This document shows, in pieces, positions 29,976-40,024 of a stretch of DNA of 64,000 nucleotides. The position numbers and the translations under genes were made by a program. How positions within the stretch are numbered: position 1 is the stretch's first letter; each line of letters begins with the position of its first letter. The notes below the pieces were generated by a model, which was not told the origin of the DNA, did no database searches, and was given only the letters and a program-made list of their open reading frames with translations. Source of the stretch: an uncultured Synechococcaceae cyanobacterium (GTDB lineage Bacteria > Cyanobacteriota > Cyanobacteriia > PCC-6307 > Cyanobiaceae). The stretch lies in contig CACPJY010000002.1 in the NCBI GenBank assembly GCA_902634405.1, forward strand, positions 111,017-175,016, written 5' to 3'.

Positions 29976-31223
29976 TCATTCTGGTGTGACTATCTTCTTT
30001 GACAGAAGATCGCCAATCAAATAAAGCGACCCGGCTATGACTGGGGGAGGGTTTGGCCAATTATTTGCAGCATTAATTTGTTTTAAGGCTTCTTCAGCAT
30101 CCTTAGCATGGAAAAGTTGGTTTTTACGTTCGGGATATATCTCTGATAATTGTTTTTTGGACCAACTCGAGCCTTTAGGTAAAGGGACTATCCAAGCTCT
30201 GTCATGCTTTCGTAGTAATTGTTGCAAAATTTCTGGAGCATTTTTTTTTGTTTGTATACCTAAAATCCATTCAACCCCATGCTCTTGATTTTCCCAAAAA
30301 TCTCTTTCGATTGAAAGGTTTTTTGCTGAATGGGGATTATGGGCTCCATCCAAAATTATTGGTAGTTGTTTCCAATATGCATATTGGAGTCTCCCAGGCC
30401 AAGTTGCTTTGGAAAAGCCTTTTCGAATTGTCTTTTCAGTTAACTTCCACCCAAAATCAGAAAGCTCTTCCAGGACAGCCTTTGCCACAGCTGCATTTTG
30501 TCTTTGCATTTTTCCAGTTAGATTTAATTCCCATCCGCTAATTAAAGAAGAAACCCAAACAATTTTTGCTTTTTTTTCTTTAGATACCGACTTTAAAACT
30601 TTCTCTACTTCATTAGATTGTTCTCCAGTTATAACAATTGACCCTCTTTGTATTACAGCAGATTTCTCTTTTGCGATTTGAGTAAGATTGTTTCCTAGAA
30701 ATTCGCAATGGTCAATTCCTATTGAAGCCATAGCAATTATTGGTCTGTTTTTGTGAGAAGTGGTGGCATCTAATCTTCCGCCAAGACCAGCTTCAAGGAT
30801 AAGAAGCTCAACCCCTTTTTCTTCAAAATAGATTAATGCTGAAATAAAAAGAGATTCAAAAGGTGAAAGTTTGTTTTTCTTGATTAATGTTTGTATTGAT
30901 AAAATTATTTTACAAAGATCTTGAATCTTAATCAGTGTTTCATTTATGCTAATTCTTTCGCACCAATCTACAAGATGTGGTGATGTGAATATTCCTGTAG
31001 TAATATCTGAGGCTTCGAAACAACTTCTAAGAAAACTAGCAATAGAACCCTTGCCATTTGTACCTACTATTTGAATTGCTGGAATTGATTGACAGGGACT
31101 ACCAATTTCTTTAATTGCTTTTGAGACCCTTTCTATCCCAAGGCTCATATTATCATGTTCAAAACCAGGAAGTAATTCTTCTATATTTAAAGAATACTTC
31201 AATTGATCACTAATTATTTGCAT
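29976..31223 (-). CDS. folC: Bifunctional dihydrofolate/folylpolyglutamate synthase
   Basis: FolC is a Mur-ligase-like enzyme that adds glutamate to dihydropteroate and folates. In this 415-residue protein the P-loop is VGTNGKGSIASF near residue 52, LEAGLGGRLDATT near 142, GIDHCEFLGN near 167 and ILDGAHNPHSA near 297. The start overlaps the end of argD by 10 bp, indicating coupling. Confidence 0.94.
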   Translation of the reverse strand: MQIISDQLKYSLNIEELLPGFEHDNMSLGIERVSKAIKEIGSPCQSIPAIQIVGTNGKGSIASFLRSCFEASDITTGIFTSPHLVDWCERISINETLIKIQDLCKIILSIQTLIKKNKLSPFESLFISALIYFEEKGVELLILEAGLGGRLDATTSHKNRPIIAMASIGIDHCEFLGNNLTQIAKEKSAVIQRGSIVITGEQSNEVEKVLKSVSKEKKAKIVWVSSLISGWELNLTGKMQRQNAAVAKAVLEELSDFGWKLTEKTIRKGFSKATWPGRLQYAYWKQLPIILDGAHNPHSAKNLSIERDFWENQEHGVEWILGIQTKKNAPEILQQLLRKHDRAWIVPLPKGSSWSKKQLSEIYPERKNQLFHAKDAEEALKQINAANNWPNPPPVIAGSLYLIGDLLSKKIVTPE

Positions 31224-32395
31224 TTATCAAAAGCGTAATTAAGACGCTTGATTAGTTCTTTTACCTCGCTTGGATTTATTATTAGAGGAGGTATAATTCT
31301 AATTACTTTTGAACCTGATGTTGCAACTAGAAGATTAGCAGATAGCGCATTGGTTACTATTTTTGATGCAGATATGTTTGATTTTTCATTTAATTCAATA
31401 CCTTGGATTAAACCCCATCCCCTTATTTCTTTAACGTCATTTGGGAATTTATTTGCAATAGTTTTTAACCCTTGATTGATTTCTTCTCCTCTTCTCCTTG
31501 CATTAGAAAGTAAATCTTTTTTCTCTATTTCGGTCGCAACCGTTAGACCAGCTATGCAAGCAAAAGGATTGCCTCCGAATGTACTCGCATGATCACCGGC
31601 ACTGAATATATTTGCATGCTCCTTGACAAGTAATGCTCCTATTGCATGACCACCCCCCAATCCCTTAGCGAGTGTGAATGCATCTGGCTCTACTCCTAGG
31701 CGTTGATATCCCCACCAACTACCTGTTCTTCCCATTCCCACTTGCACTTCATCGAAAATCAAAAGAATCCTGTATTTATCACAAAACTCTCTTAATCTTT
31801 TAAAAAAGATTTTTTCTCCTGGATTTACGCCTCCCTCTCCTTGAAGAGGCTCTATTAGTATTGCAGCAGTATTAGGTCCATCACTCTCTATTTTTGTAAT
31901 TAATTCTTCGAAGTAGGTTTTGTTGTTATAAGGAAAAAACTGGAAGCCATCTACTAAGGGCTCAAACCCCTTATGAAACTTTGGTTGTCCTGTGGCACTT
32001 ATTGCTGCAAGGGTCCTTCCATGGAAGCTTTGATGACAAGTAAGAATTAATGGACGTTTTATGTGACGAACGGTATGTCCATACTTCCTAGCAAGCTTTA
32101 TTGCTGCTTCGTTGGCTTCTGCACCACTGTTGCAGAAGAAAACTTTGTCAGCACAACTATGCTCAACTAACCACTTTGCGAGCTTTTCCTGTTCAGGTAT
32201 TACGTACAGATTTGAAACGTGCTGAACTCTCTTTAATTGTTTATTAAGAGCTTTATGAAGAGCTTGGTTGCTATGACCAAGACTGCAAGTGGCTATGCCA
32301 GAGACGGCATCAAGATATTTTTTGCCATTACTGTCCCATAACCAGCATCCTTTCCCTTTTATAAAGGAAATAGGGAAACGGTTATAAGTATCCAT
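31214..32395 (-). CDS. argD: Acetylornithine aminotransferase
   Basis: ArgD is a class III PLP enzyme of arginine synthesis. The frame is open to 32479, but its first 28 codons are simply tRNA-Leu(CAA) read in frame, so the real start is the ATG at 32395 (393 residues). Motifs: FFCNSGAEANEAAIKLAR near residue 95, LIFDEVQVGMGRTG near 207 and the Schiff-base Lys in TLAKGLGGGHAIG near 240. The start is eight bases after the tRNA, so co-transcription with the tRNA is possible. Confidence 0.93.
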   Translation of the reverse strand: MDTYNRFPISFIKGKGCWLWDSNGKKYLDAVSGIATCSLGHSNQALHKALNKQLKRVQHVSNLYVIPEQEKLAKWLVEHSCADKVFFCNSGAEANEAAIKLARKYGHTVRHIKRPLILTCHQSFHGRTLAAISATGQPKFHKGFEPLVDGFQFFPYNNKTYFEELITKIESDGPNTAAILIEPLQGEGGVNPGEKIFFKRLREFCDKYRILLIFDEVQVGMGRTGSWWGYQRLGVEPDAFTLAKGLGGGHAIGALLVKEHANIFSAGDHASTFGGNPFACIAGLTVATEIEKKDLLSNARRRGEEINQGLKTIANKFPNDVKEIRGWGLIQGIELNEKSNISASKIVTNALSANLLVATSGSKVIRIIPPLIINPSEVKELIKRLNYAFDKCK

Positions 32396-32403
32396 TAAGA
32401 AAG

Positions 32404-32485
32404 TGGGAGCGGTGGGACTTGAACCCACATGCCCTAAGGCGCTCGATTTTGAATCGAGTCCGTCTACCAATTCCGGCACGCTCCC
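32404..32485 (-). tRNA. tRNA-Leu (anticodon CAA)
   Basis: A class II tRNA of 82 nt on the minus strand. Acceptor GGGAGCG pairs with CGCTCCC, the anticodon loop is TTCAAAA giving CAA, and a long variable arm is present. A73 follows; CCA is not encoded. Confidence 0.96.
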
Positions 32486-32515
32486 ATCACTTGATTTTAG
32501 GCGAGAGGAAGACTT

Positions 32516-33811
32516 TTATTTGATTCTTTTAATTTTGCTCCCAAGATTATTTAGCTTTGCCTCGAGATTTTCGTAACCACGATCTAGGTGATTTAACCCT
32601 TCTACTTGGGTGGTACCTTTTGCGGCAAGACCAGCAAGAATCATTGCAGCAGCTGACCTAAGGTCAGTAGCTGCAACAGGGGCTGCGCTTAATTGGTGGA
32701 CCCCTTCTATTACGGCTGTGTTTCCTTGCAGACGGATAGAGGCACCCATGCGTTGGAGTTCACCTATATGTTGCATACGATTTTCGTAGATTTTTTCTGT
32801 TACTACACTTGTTCCTTTTGCAGTTGTTAGTAATGCACTAAAGGGTGCTTGTAAGTCCGTAGGGAATCCTGGAAATGGTTGGGTTGAGAGATCAACTCCT
32901 TGGATCTCTCCAGGGACAATATTTATTCGATCATCATTAATGTTTAATTTGCATCCGCAATCACGGAGTTTTTGAATTACAGCTCTTAGATGGCTTGGGA
33001 TAACAGGACATATTGTTAACTCTGAACGTGTAATTGCAGCAGCGATGAGAAAAGTTCCTGCTTCAATTCGATCAGGAATTACTGAGTATTCACAGCCATG
33101 GAGTTTTTCTACCCCTTGGATAGTGATTGTGGCTCCTCCTGCCCCTTTAATTTTTGCTCCCATTAAGTTAAGGAGGTTAGCAAGGTCTTGAACTTCAGGC
33201 TCTTGAGCTGCGTTATCAATGGTGCTAATTCCTTCAGCAAGTACAGAAGCCATAAGGATGGTTTCTGTAGCTCCCACACTCGGGCAATCCAAAACTATTG
33301 CTGATCCTTTGAGTCGTTTAGATATCCCAGGAACAGCAGCAGTTACAACGCCATGTTCAACATTTATTACTGCTCCCAAAGCCTTTAACCCTTTTATATG
33401 CTCAATAACTGGCCTTGCCCCAATTTGGCAACCTCCAGGAAGAGGTATTTTTGCTTGACCATGTTTTGATAAAAGAGGGCCTATACAGAAAAAGCTTGCT
33501 CTTAGTCCATTAAATAGTTCGTATTGAGGGTTTGAATGATCAAGTTTTGAAGCATGAAGACTCAAGTTGTTGTCTCTTCTATTTGTTTTTACGCCCATTG
33601 AATTCAGGATCTCTTCCATTCCTTTGATATCTGTTAGGTCGGGTACGTTCTTTAGAAGAATCTCTTCATTGGTTAGAAGAGACGCAGACATAAGTACTAG
33701 AGCTGAGTTTTTTGCGCCGCTAATAGTTACCTCACCAGATAAAGGTAGCTGTCCCTCGATTTGAAGGTGAGGTTTGAAAATCTTTGCGTTTTTAGTTGCC
33801 GCGATGGGCAT
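32516..33811 (-). CDS. murA: UDP-N-acetylglucosamine 1-carboxyvinyltransferase
   Basis: MurA performs the first committed step of peptidoglycan synthesis. This 431-residue protein has the N-terminal SGAKNSALVLM segment, the catalytic Cys in PGGCQIGARPVIEH near residue 128, LDCPSVGATETILM near 174 and FPTDLQAPFSALLTTAKG near 315. The C-terminus keeps ATDLRSAAAMILAGLAAKG. The ATG start is conserved-like. Upstream of it on the other strand is tRNA-Leu(CAG). Confidence 0.96.
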   Translation of the reverse strand: MPIAATKNAKIFKPHLQIEGQLPLSGEVTISGAKNSALVLMSASLLTNEEILLKNVPDLTDIKGMEEILNSMGVKTNRRDNNLSLHASKLDHSNPQYELFNGLRASFFCIGPLLSKHGQAKIPLPGGCQIGARPVIEHIKGLKALGAVINVEHGVVTAAVPGISKRLKGSAIVLDCPSVGATETILMASVLAEGISTIDNAAQEPEVQDLANLLNLMGAKIKGAGGATITIQGVEKLHGCEYSVIPDRIEAGTFLIAAAITRSELTICPVIPSHLRAVIQKLRDCGCKLNINDDRINIVPGEIQGVDLSTQPFPGFPTDLQAPFSALLTTAKGTSVVTEKIYENRMQHIGELQRMGASIRLQGNTAVIEGVHQLSAAPVAATDLRSAAAMILAGLAAKGTTQVEGLNHLDRGYENLEAKLNNLGSKIKRIK

Positions 33812-33959
33812 TATTCATTCCATTTTCACCATCTTTACAACTCTGAGCCTTGTCGTCCATACCGCCAAAAAAAAAAGTAGTTCTATTTCAGAAATTTACG
33901 AATTTTTTTCATGTCATGATCTAGGTTCACTTTGCCCGGAAGGGCAATTGGGATATCAA

Positions 33960-34043
33960 GCGGATGTGGCGGAATCGGTAGACGCGCTAGTTTCAGGTAC
34001 TAGTGACAGCAATGTCATGGGAGTTCAAGTCTCCCCATCCGCA
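33960..34043 (+). tRNA. tRNA-Leu (anticodon CAG)
   Basis: A class II tRNA of 84 nt. Acceptor GCGGATG pairs with CATCCGC, the anticodon stem-loop GCTAGT-TTCAGGT-ACTAGT gives CAG, and a long variable arm (GACAGCAATGTC region) is present. CCA is not encoded. Confidence 0.96.
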
Positions 34044-34078
34044 TAGAAAGAGGCTTTAATGGTTTTTTGCTCAATTCA

Positions 34079-34327
34079 ATGATTGTCTTGAAAATTTCGA
34101 ATGCCTCGGAACTTATTGCTGCCAATTTGGGAGGAATTGTAGAACGCCTAACTCCAGATCAGTTTGACAATAATGCAGTCGAAGACCAAGTAGTTGAAAA
34201 GATGGTTGAAAGTCTTGCTCTAAAAGGATTAGAAGGTGAGATATTTATAGTTAATGGTATAGATGTTAATTCAGAAAATCTTATCATTTCAGAACGTATG
34301 AAGATTAAAAAGTCATTGCTATTTTGA
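34079..34327 (+). CDS. Small conserved-looking cyanobacterial protein of unknown function
   Basis: I start this at the ATG at 34079 (82 residues) rather than the upstream TTG. The sequence starts MIVLKISNASELIAANLGGI and continues with a helical ERLTPDQFDNNAVEDQVVEKM segment, then a short beta-rich end (GEIFIVNGIDV). It looks soluble. It precedes the RNA methyltransferase gene by one base, so the two are probably coupled. I cannot assign a function. Confidence 0.65.
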   Translation: MIVLKISNASELIAANLGGIVERLTPDQFDNNAVEDQVVEKMVESLALKGLEGEIFIVNGIDVNSENLIISERMKIKKSLLF

Positions 34328-34328
34328 C

Positions 34329-35192
34329 GTGAAATCAATCAAAAAAGTTCCTACAATAATAACAAGTAGTCGAAATCCTCTTGTTAAGAAATTGCGATCA
34401 CTTACTACTACTAAAGGAAGAATGGAAAGTTCTCTTTTCCTTTTAGAAGGTACGCATTTACTTCATGAAATCTTGAAAAAACCCCTTACACCAACAAGTG
34501 TTTACGCAACATCTTCTTGGATCGGAAAACATCCTGAATTAGTTGACTTGATTCCATACTCAACATCTTTATATGAAGTCGATCTTTCGATTCTTAAGTC
34601 ATCTCTTTCTACAGTTAATCCTGATGGAGTCGCAGCACTTTTGCCTATAGATTCGCTCCCTAAGCCAAGGTGCGATAAGAGTGCCAGGTTTATTTTGGCA
34701 GTTGACCGGCTTCAGGATCCTGGGAATCTTGGAACTTTGTTTCGAACAGCTCTTGCCGCAGATGTAGAACTCGTTTGGCTGGCTTCAGGAGTTGATCCTC
34801 TTAGCACAAAAGTCTTAAGAGCCTCTGCAGGAGCTTGTTTGCACCTCCCCTATGAGAGGTGGGGTAAATCAGATTCTTTAGCAATTGAAAATTTAGTTAA
34901 TTCCCTTAAAGATGCTTCTGCTAGAGGGTTTCAAGTTGTTGGAACCGTGGTCCCTTGTAAATCTTCGGTAGATTCTGTTTTGCCATATTGGGAACTTGAT
35001 TGGACTAAGCCCACTGTTTTGGTTTTAGGGAATGAGGGCTCAGGCCTTCATCCCTTACTTATAGAATGTTGCTCTTACTTGGTTACATTGCCGCATAATC
35101 CAGTGGTTGAGTCACTCAATGTTGCCTCGGCGGCAGTTCCACTGCTTCTGGAGAGGCGAAGAGCCAAAATGGCAGTTAGTTCACATCAATAA
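34329..35192 (+). CDS. SpoU/TrmH-family RNA 2'-O-methyltransferase
   Basis: This 287-residue protein with a GTG start has an N-terminal substrate-binding part (FLLEGTHLLHEIL) and the SPOUT knot motifs: QDPGNLGTLFRTALA (motif 1), VLVLGNEGSGLHP (motif 2) and LPHNPVVESLNVASA (motif 3). It should methylate a ribose in rRNA or tRNA with S-adenosylmethionine. The exact nucleotide cannot be told from sequence. It lies one base after the small gene in front and two bases before lpd. Confidence 0.88.
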   Translation: MKSIKKVPTIITSSRNPLVKKLRSLTTTKGRMESSLFLLEGTHLLHEILKKPLTPTSVYATSSWIGKHPELVDLIPYSTSLYEVDLSILKSSLSTVNPDGVAALLPIDSLPKPRCDKSARFILAVDRLQDPGNLGTLFRTALAADVELVWLASGVDPLSTKVLRASAGACLHLPYERWGKSDSLAIENLVNSLKDASARGFQVVGTVVPCKSSVDSVLPYWELDWTKPTVLVLGNEGSGLHPLLIECCSYLVTLPHNPVVESLNVASAAVPLLLERRRAKMAVSSHQ

Positions 35193-35194
35193 TC

Positions 35195-36646
35195 GTGAGT
35201 GAAACCATGTTTGACTTTGATGTCATTGTGATTGGAGCTGGTTACGGCGGTTTTGATGCAGCCAAGCACGCTGCTGAACATGGATTAAGCGTCGCCATTA
35301 TTGAATCTCGCGACATGGGTGGTACTTGCGTAAATAGGGGTTGTGTTCCATCAAAGGCTTTATTAGCAGCTAGTGGGAAAGTTAGAGAGTTAGCTGATTC
35401 AGATCTTTTAAAATCCTTGGGAATTCATTCAGCACCTGTTCGCTTCGAAAGACGATTAATTGCTGAGCATTCGCTGCAACTTGTTGATTCAATAAGAGCA
35501 AATCTCACAAAGACTCTTCAGAGAGCAGGTGTTCAGATCTTTTTTGGTCTAGGAAGATTGGAAGGACCTCAAAAAGTTGGGTTAAGGGATCTAAATGGTG
35601 TTGACAGAATTTTTTCTGCAAAGGACGTAATCATTGCCACAGGATCTGATCCATTTGTTCCTCCTGGTATCGAAACTGATGGAAGAACTGTTTTTACTAG
35701 TGATGAAGCAGTCAATTTAGAATGGCTTCCTCGTTGGCTTGCAATTATTGGGAGTGGATATATTGGATTGGAATTTGCTGATATATACACAGCCCTAGGT
35801 TGTGAAGTAACGATGATTGAAGCCTTGGATCGAGTTATGCCAACCTTTGACCCTGATATAACAAAAATTGCATCTCGTCATTTAATTGATGCTAGGGATA
35901 TTGATACTCGTGCGGGACTCCTTGCTAGTTCTGTAAAACCTGGCTGTCCAGTGCAAATTGAACTTTCTAGCTTTAAAAGTAAGGAAGTTGTTGAAGAATT
36001 AGAAGTTGATGCTGTTCTTGTTGCGACTGGGCGTGTGCCGAACACTAAAGGTTTGAATATTCAATCTTTGGGTCTTGAAACTGTACGTGGTTTTTTACCT
36101 GTAGATGAATCTATGAGGGTTCTAAAGAAGGAATCTCCAGTTCCTAATCTTTGGGCTGTGGGAGATGTTACGGGGAAATTGATGCTGGCTCATGCAGCTG
36201 CAGCTCAGGGGACTATTGCAGTTGAAAATATCCTTGGGAGACCTTCTAAGATTGATTATCGAAGCATTCCAGCAGCTACTTTTACTCACCCTGAAATAAG
36301 CTCTGTTGGGATGAGTGATACTGAAGCTAAAGAGATTGCTTCAAAAGAAGGATTTGAATTGGGAACTGTTCGAAGTTATTTTAAAGCCAACTCTAAGGCT
36401 CTTGCAGAAAAACAAAGTGATGGACTTATGAAATTAATTTTTAGAAAAGACAACGGAGAGGTTCTTGGAGCTCATATTTATGGATTGCACGCTGCTGATC
36501 TTATTCAGGAGGTTTCAAATGCAATAGCTAGACGTCAAAATGTAATTGATTTAGCCCGCGAGGTACATACTCATCCCACTTTGAGTGAAGTTGTCGAAGT
36601 TGCCTATAAACAAGCTGCCCATCAAATAAATAAATCTGCTTCTTAA
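35195..36646 (+). CDS. lpd: Dihydrolipoamide dehydrogenase (E3)
   Basis: This 483-residue flavoprotein reoxidises lipoamide in pyruvate dehydrogenase. FAD motif [17 protein letters not shown], redox Cys pair in [13 protein letters not shown] near residue 43-55, NAD motif [15 protein letters not shown], and C-terminal [11 protein letters not shown] with the catalytic His-Glu are all present. The start is GTG or the ATG at 35207. The E1 alpha gene pdhA is 10 kb away in this window. Confidence 0.94.
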   Translation: MSETMFDFDVIVIGAGYGGFDAAKHAAEHGLSVAIIESRDMGGTCVNRGCVPSKALLAASGKVRELADSDLLKSLGIHSAPVRFERRLIAEHSLQLVDSIRANLTKTLQRAGVQIFFGLGRLEGPQKVGLRDLNGVDRIFSAKDVIIATGSDPFVPPGIETDGRTVFTSDEAVNLEWLPRWLAIIGSGYIGLEFADIYTALGCEVTMIEALDRVMPTFDPDITKIASRHLIDARDIDTRAGLLASSVKPGCPVQIELSSFKSKEVVEELEVDAVLVATGRVPNTKGLNIQSLGLETVRGFLPVDESMRVLKKESPVPNLWAVGDVTGKLMLAHAAAAQGTIAVENILGRPSKIDYRSIPAATFTHPEISSVGMSDTEAKEIASKEGFELGTVRSYFKANSKALAEKQSDGLMKLIFRKDNGEVLGAHIYGLHAADLIQEVSNAIARRQNVIDLAREVHTHPTLSEVVEVAYKQAAHQINKSAS

Positions 36647-36680
36647 TAAAAAAATTGTATCTCTCTATATTGAATTATTT

Positions 36681-37565
36681 ATGAATATCCGTCGCAGGCC
36701 GCCAAATCCAAGAATAAAGGTTGCCAATTTGGAATATGGTATTCCACATTCAGAATCGAAACCTAAAAATATTCTTGAAGAGATTATCTGGGAGAAAGAA
36801 CGAGAAGTTGAACTTTCACGTAAAAGAGTTCCATTGGATGATTTGAAATCTCAAATATCTTCCTTGCCACATACATTGGGCTTTCTAGATTCACTGAAAG
36901 AATCAAAAATAAAACCTTCAGTTATTGCAGAAGTCAAGAAAGCAAGCCCTAGTAAAGGAGTAATACGCCAGGATTTTGATCCACTGGAGATTTCTTTAGG
37001 ATATAAACAAGGAGGTGCAAGTTGTGTCTCTGTACTAACCGAAAAGTCTTTTTTTCAAGGCGGCTTTGATGTCCTAGTCAAAGTTAGAAAAACAGTTGAC
37101 TTGCCCATTCTTTGTAAAGATTTTATCTTTACTCCTTACCAACTCTTTCAAGCTAGGGCTGCTGGGGCAGATGCTGCATTACTTATTGCAGCAGTCCTGT
37201 CAGACCAAGATCTTAGTTATTTAGCTAAAGTCTCAGAAGGGTTAGGACTAGATGTTTTGCTTGAAGTTCATGATTCTCAAGAGCTGGAACGTGTACTAAA
37301 ACTCGAGATGTTTCCATTAATTGGAATAAATAATCGTGATTTAGCTTCATTTAAAACAGACTTAGCTTGTACTGAATCCCTTTTAGCTGAATTCAGGGAA
37401 GAATTGACTAGACAAGGAGTCACAATTGTTAGTGAGTCAGGTCTTTTTAATCGAAAAGATCTAGACCGGGTCTCGTCAGCAGGTGCAGATGCGGTTCTCA
37501 TAGGCGAGTCACTTATGAAGCAAAAAGATGTTAAAGCTGCTTTGGAAAAGTTAATTCATGAATGA
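36681..37565 (+). CDS. trpC: Indole-3-glycerol phosphate synthase
   Basis: TrpC closes the indole ring in tryptophan synthesis. This 294-residue TIM barrel has the catalytic Lys in [15 protein letters not shown] near residue 92, [23 protein letters not shown] near 148, IGINNRDL near 215, TIVSESGL near 250 and LIGESLM near 273. It has an N-terminal extension of about 30 residues, common in cyanobacteria. It lies 34 bp after lpd. Confidence 0.95.
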   Translation: MNIRRRPPNPRIKVANLEYGIPHSESKPKNILEEIIWEKEREVELSRKRVPLDDLKSQISSLPHTLGFLDSLKESKIKPSVIAEVKKASPSKGVIRQDFDPLEISLGYKQGGASCVSVLTEKSFFQGGFDVLVKVRKTVDLPILCKDFIFTPYQLFQARAAGADAALLIAAVLSDQDLSYLAKVSEGLGLDVLLEVHDSQELERVLKLEMFPLIGINNRDLASFKTDLACTESLLAEFREELTRQGVTIVSESGLFNRKDLDRVSSAGADAVLIGESLMKQKDVKAALEKLIHE

Positions 37566-37622
37566 ATCGACATTCTTTAATCAGAATCAAGCAGATATTA
37601 TTTTTCTGCGAACAGTATTTCA

Positions 37623-38282
37623 ATGCTGATCAGTATCTTCACTGGCTTAGCCGCAGGGGCACTACATGTTGTCGGTGGTGCGGATCATCTCGTCAGTATG
37701 GCTCCGTGCTCATTCCGTAATCCTGGAGAAGCCTTTAAATCAGGAATTGCTTGGGGATTGGGTCACTCAGTAGGAGTTTTGTTGCTTTCTCTTTTTGCAG
37801 TAATTTTCAAAGATCTTGCAAAGATTGAAAGAGTTTCTTCATTGGCTGAATTTGCAGTAGGTGTTGCTTTATTAGTTATTGGTTTTATGGCAATTAGAAC
37901 TTCGCTTGGGCTAGATATTCATACTCATAAGCATAATCACTCAAACGGGGCCAATCATGAGCATGTTCATTTGCATATCAGAAGCCACAAAAGACATTCA
38001 AATCATTCTCATAAAGCTACAAGCTTAGGCCTTTTACATGGATTAGCTGGAGCAAGTCACTTTTTGGCAGTTATACCTGCATTGGCTCTACCTCCTTTCG
38101 CAGCCTTTGCCTATATGGCTGCATATCTTTTCGCTTCGGTTGTTGTTATGGGTTTGTTTTTGGCTGTGTTGTCTTTAGCCACTCTTAAAGTTAGCAAACG
38201 TGCAATGCCAATACTTTTTGCTTCTACAGGTGGATTGTCTTTAGTTACTGGTTTCTTTTGGTTGCAGAAGACCTTTCCATAA
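37623..38282 (+). CDS. NicO/UreH-like nickel or cobalt permease
   Basis: This is a 219-residue membrane protein with about six helices. The first helix carries HVVGGADH and the next GLGHSVGV, typical His-containing signatures of NicO/HupE-like metal permeases. A His-rich hydrophilic loop (residues 99-140, more than ten His in HTHKHNHSN and similar stretches) separates the halves and could bind Ni2+. The gene converges with the nickel SOD genes, with only 9 bp between, which supports nickel over cobalt. The transport direction is not shown. Confidence 0.8.
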   Translation: MLISIFTGLAAGALHVVGGADHLVSMAPCSFRNPGEAFKSGIAWGLGHSVGVLLLSLFAVIFKDLAKIERVSSLAEFAVGVALLVIGFMAIRTSLGLDIHTHKHNHSNGANHEHVHLHIRSHKRHSNHSHKATSLGLLHGLAGASHFLAVIPALALPPFAAFAYMAAYLFASVVVMGLFLAVLSLATLKVSKRAMPILFASTGGLSLVTGFFWLQKTFP

Positions 38283-38291
38283 GCTTAAAAC

Positions 38292-38753
38292 TTAAGAGTT
38301 AAAAAAAATTGTTAGATCTGATATTCGATTTAGCCCAAACATCTTTATCTTATTTGAACGGTTCTCGCTACTACTTAGGTCTACAAAATATTCAACCAAG
38401 CCTATTAAATTGCTTTTATTGATATTCCCAAACTGCCTACTGTCTATACTTGAATTCTCATTATCTCCCCTCACCTCAATCCCTAAAGTGGTTGCTTCTT
38501 TGACTCTTTTCACCATTAGAAATTTTCCTTTTAGTGGATGAATAAATACAATTATCTTACCTTTAAGTTTATCGAGATCTTCTTTTTCTAGTGCTCTATA
38601 AATAACAATATCACCTTTTGAAAGTGTTGGGCTCATCGACTCTCCATCAACTTTACAGATTTTATAGAGCCCAGCTAAAACTTTTACCAAAGATAGCCAG
38701 GAGGCTTCTTTTGGTTTTTCTTTTTTAGCTTGCAGTGACCCAGGCGTCCGCAC
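38292..38753 (-). CDS. sodX: Nickel-type superoxide dismutase maturation protease
   Basis: This 153-residue S24/S26 signal-peptidase-like protein has the catalytic Ser in CKVDGESMSPTLSKGD near residue 40 and the Lys in KFLMVKRVKEA near 79. SodX removes the NiSOD leader to expose the His1 ligand. It starts with GTG, overlapping the sodN end by 29 bp. The gene order sodN-sodX is the known arrangement for cyanobacterial NiSOD. Confidence 0.92.
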   Translation of the reverse strand: MRTPGSLQAKKEKPKEASWLSLVKVLAGLYKICKVDGESMSPTLSKGDIVIYRALEKEDLDKLKGKIIVFIHPLKGKFLMVKRVKEATTLGIEVRGDNENSSIDSRQFGNINKSNLIGLVEYFVDLSSSENRSNKIKMFGLNRISDLTIFFNS

Positions 38754-39198
38754 GACCCTTGGATTTCCAGAACATGTTGTGCACTTTTTCTACAACCTTA
38801 AGTAGTTCTTCTGCTTTTGCTTGATCAATGTTCACTTTGGTAGCGCTGCAAAGTTTTGCTGCTTTCCAAAAAGTGTCGTGAAGATCTGGGAAAGTTGCAA
38901 GATGCTCAGGCTTGAAATAGTCAGTCCATAAAATTAAAAGTTCTTTCTTGGTTTCTTGTGCCTGCTCTTCCTTAATGGCCACATACCTTGAAAAAGTATT
39001 GTTATATTCTGCCCAGGCACTTGCGTCATTTCCAGAAGGTGGTGCCATGGCTATCAATTTTTTTGTCATTGATAGCACTGCTTCTGCTGCTACACGAGCT
39101 GAAGCCGGATCGTAGACACCACATGGTCCATCGCAATGAGCCTTGGCTGTTGAAGCAGGGAGGCGCTTAAAGATTGCTGAAAGTGCCGATTGCAACAT
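38725..39198 (-). CDS. sodN: Nickel superoxide dismutase precursor
   Basis: I start it at the ATG at 39198 (157 residues), preceded by AAGAAG; an ATG at 39225 in frame is possible. After a leader of about 20 residues comes the nickel hook HCDGPCGVYDP, giving His1, Cys2, Cys6 and Tyr9 after cleavage. The rest is a four-helix bundle. It detoxifies superoxide without iron, typical of marine picocyanobacteria. sodX follows and a NicO-like permease converges. Confidence 0.97.
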   Translation of the reverse strand: MLQSALSAIFKRLPASTAKAHCDGPCGVYDPASARVAAEAVLSMTKKLIAMAPPSGNDASAWAEYNNTFSRYVAIKEEQAQETKKELLILWTDYFKPEHLATFPDLHDTFWKAAKLCSATKVNIDQAKAEELLKVVEKVHNMFWKSKGRADAWVTAS

Positions 39199-39279
39199 CT
39201 TCTTAAAAAAAATCACCATAAACAATCTAGCGGAGGGTTTGGATTATGGGTGGTGCTTTGAACCGAAAAATCAAAATAA

Positions 39280-39879
39280 TTACTTAACACCTAGAAGCTC
39301 TATCTCGAAAACCAATGTTGAATTTGGTGGGATCACTCCTCCAGCTCCTCTACTTCCGTAGGCAAGATCAGGTGGGATAACTAATTTACGCTTCCCACCT
39401 ACTCTCATCCCTGCTACACCTTCGTCCCAACCTTTAATGACTCTTCCTGCACCAAGGGGAAAGTTGAAAGGACCTCTCCCATAACTACTATCAAATTCGG
39501 TGCCATTTTCCAGAGTACCCCTGTAGTTAACTGAAACAGTTTGTCCTGCAGTCGCTTCTGGGCCTTCGCCCACTAGGAGTTCCGTAATTTGAAGACCACT
39601 TGCTGTCACTTGTGATGATTTTGATTCGATAGGCCCTCCAAGTGCAGAAGCTTTTCCATTGGTTTTCTCTGGAGCCATTGCAAAAAGAGTAGGGTTTGGA
39701 TCTTCAGGGTCTAGTTCAAACAAACTGTTCTTGGGAGAAACCTTGTCAAGAGTTTCATTCACTTTAAAAGACAGATCATTTTGTGAAGCCTGAACATCGG
39801 AGGGTGAGATGATTTGACTTGCTACAGCCAAAACAAGACAAAGAATGCAAACTGTTGTACTGATAAAAATTTCGCGCAC
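39280..39879 (-). CDS. FKBP-type peptidyl-prolyl cis-trans isomerase, exported
   Basis: This 199-residue protein with a GTG start has an N-terminal signal-like segment (residues 5-26) and a C-terminal FKBP domain from about residue 92: [60 protein letters not shown] and LVFEIELL. These include the aromatic active-site residues. It probably folds proteins in the periplasm or thylakoid lumen. Confidence 0.93.
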   Translation of the reverse strand: MREIFISTTVCILCLVLAVASQIISPSDVQASQNDLSFKVNETLDKVSPKNSLFELDPEDPNPTLFAMAPEKTNGKASALGGPIESKSSQVTASGLQITELLVGEGPEATAGQTVSVNYRGTLENGTEFDSSYGRGPFNFPLGAGRVIKGWDEGVAGMRVGGKRKLVIPPDLAYGSRGAGGVIPPNSTLVFEIELLGVK

Positions 39880-40024
39880 TGAAATTAGTTGTGAATTTCT
39901 TTGATTCTTACAGCTTTTCTTTTACTAGACAAATAAAGGAATTCTTTTTATTTGCTAATTTCTCTATCACCTCAAATAAAAGCAATGTTTAGTCCATTGA
40001 GGCCACTCTGTTTATATTCATCAT

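Noticed and set aside
29947..30060. Longer frame of the pentapeptide protein
   Set aside because: It overlaps folC, and the signal peptide starts at the ATG at 29946.
32396..32479. N-terminal extension of argD
   Set aside because: The 28 extra codons are the in-frame reading of tRNA-Leu(CAA); the family start fits the ATG at 32395.
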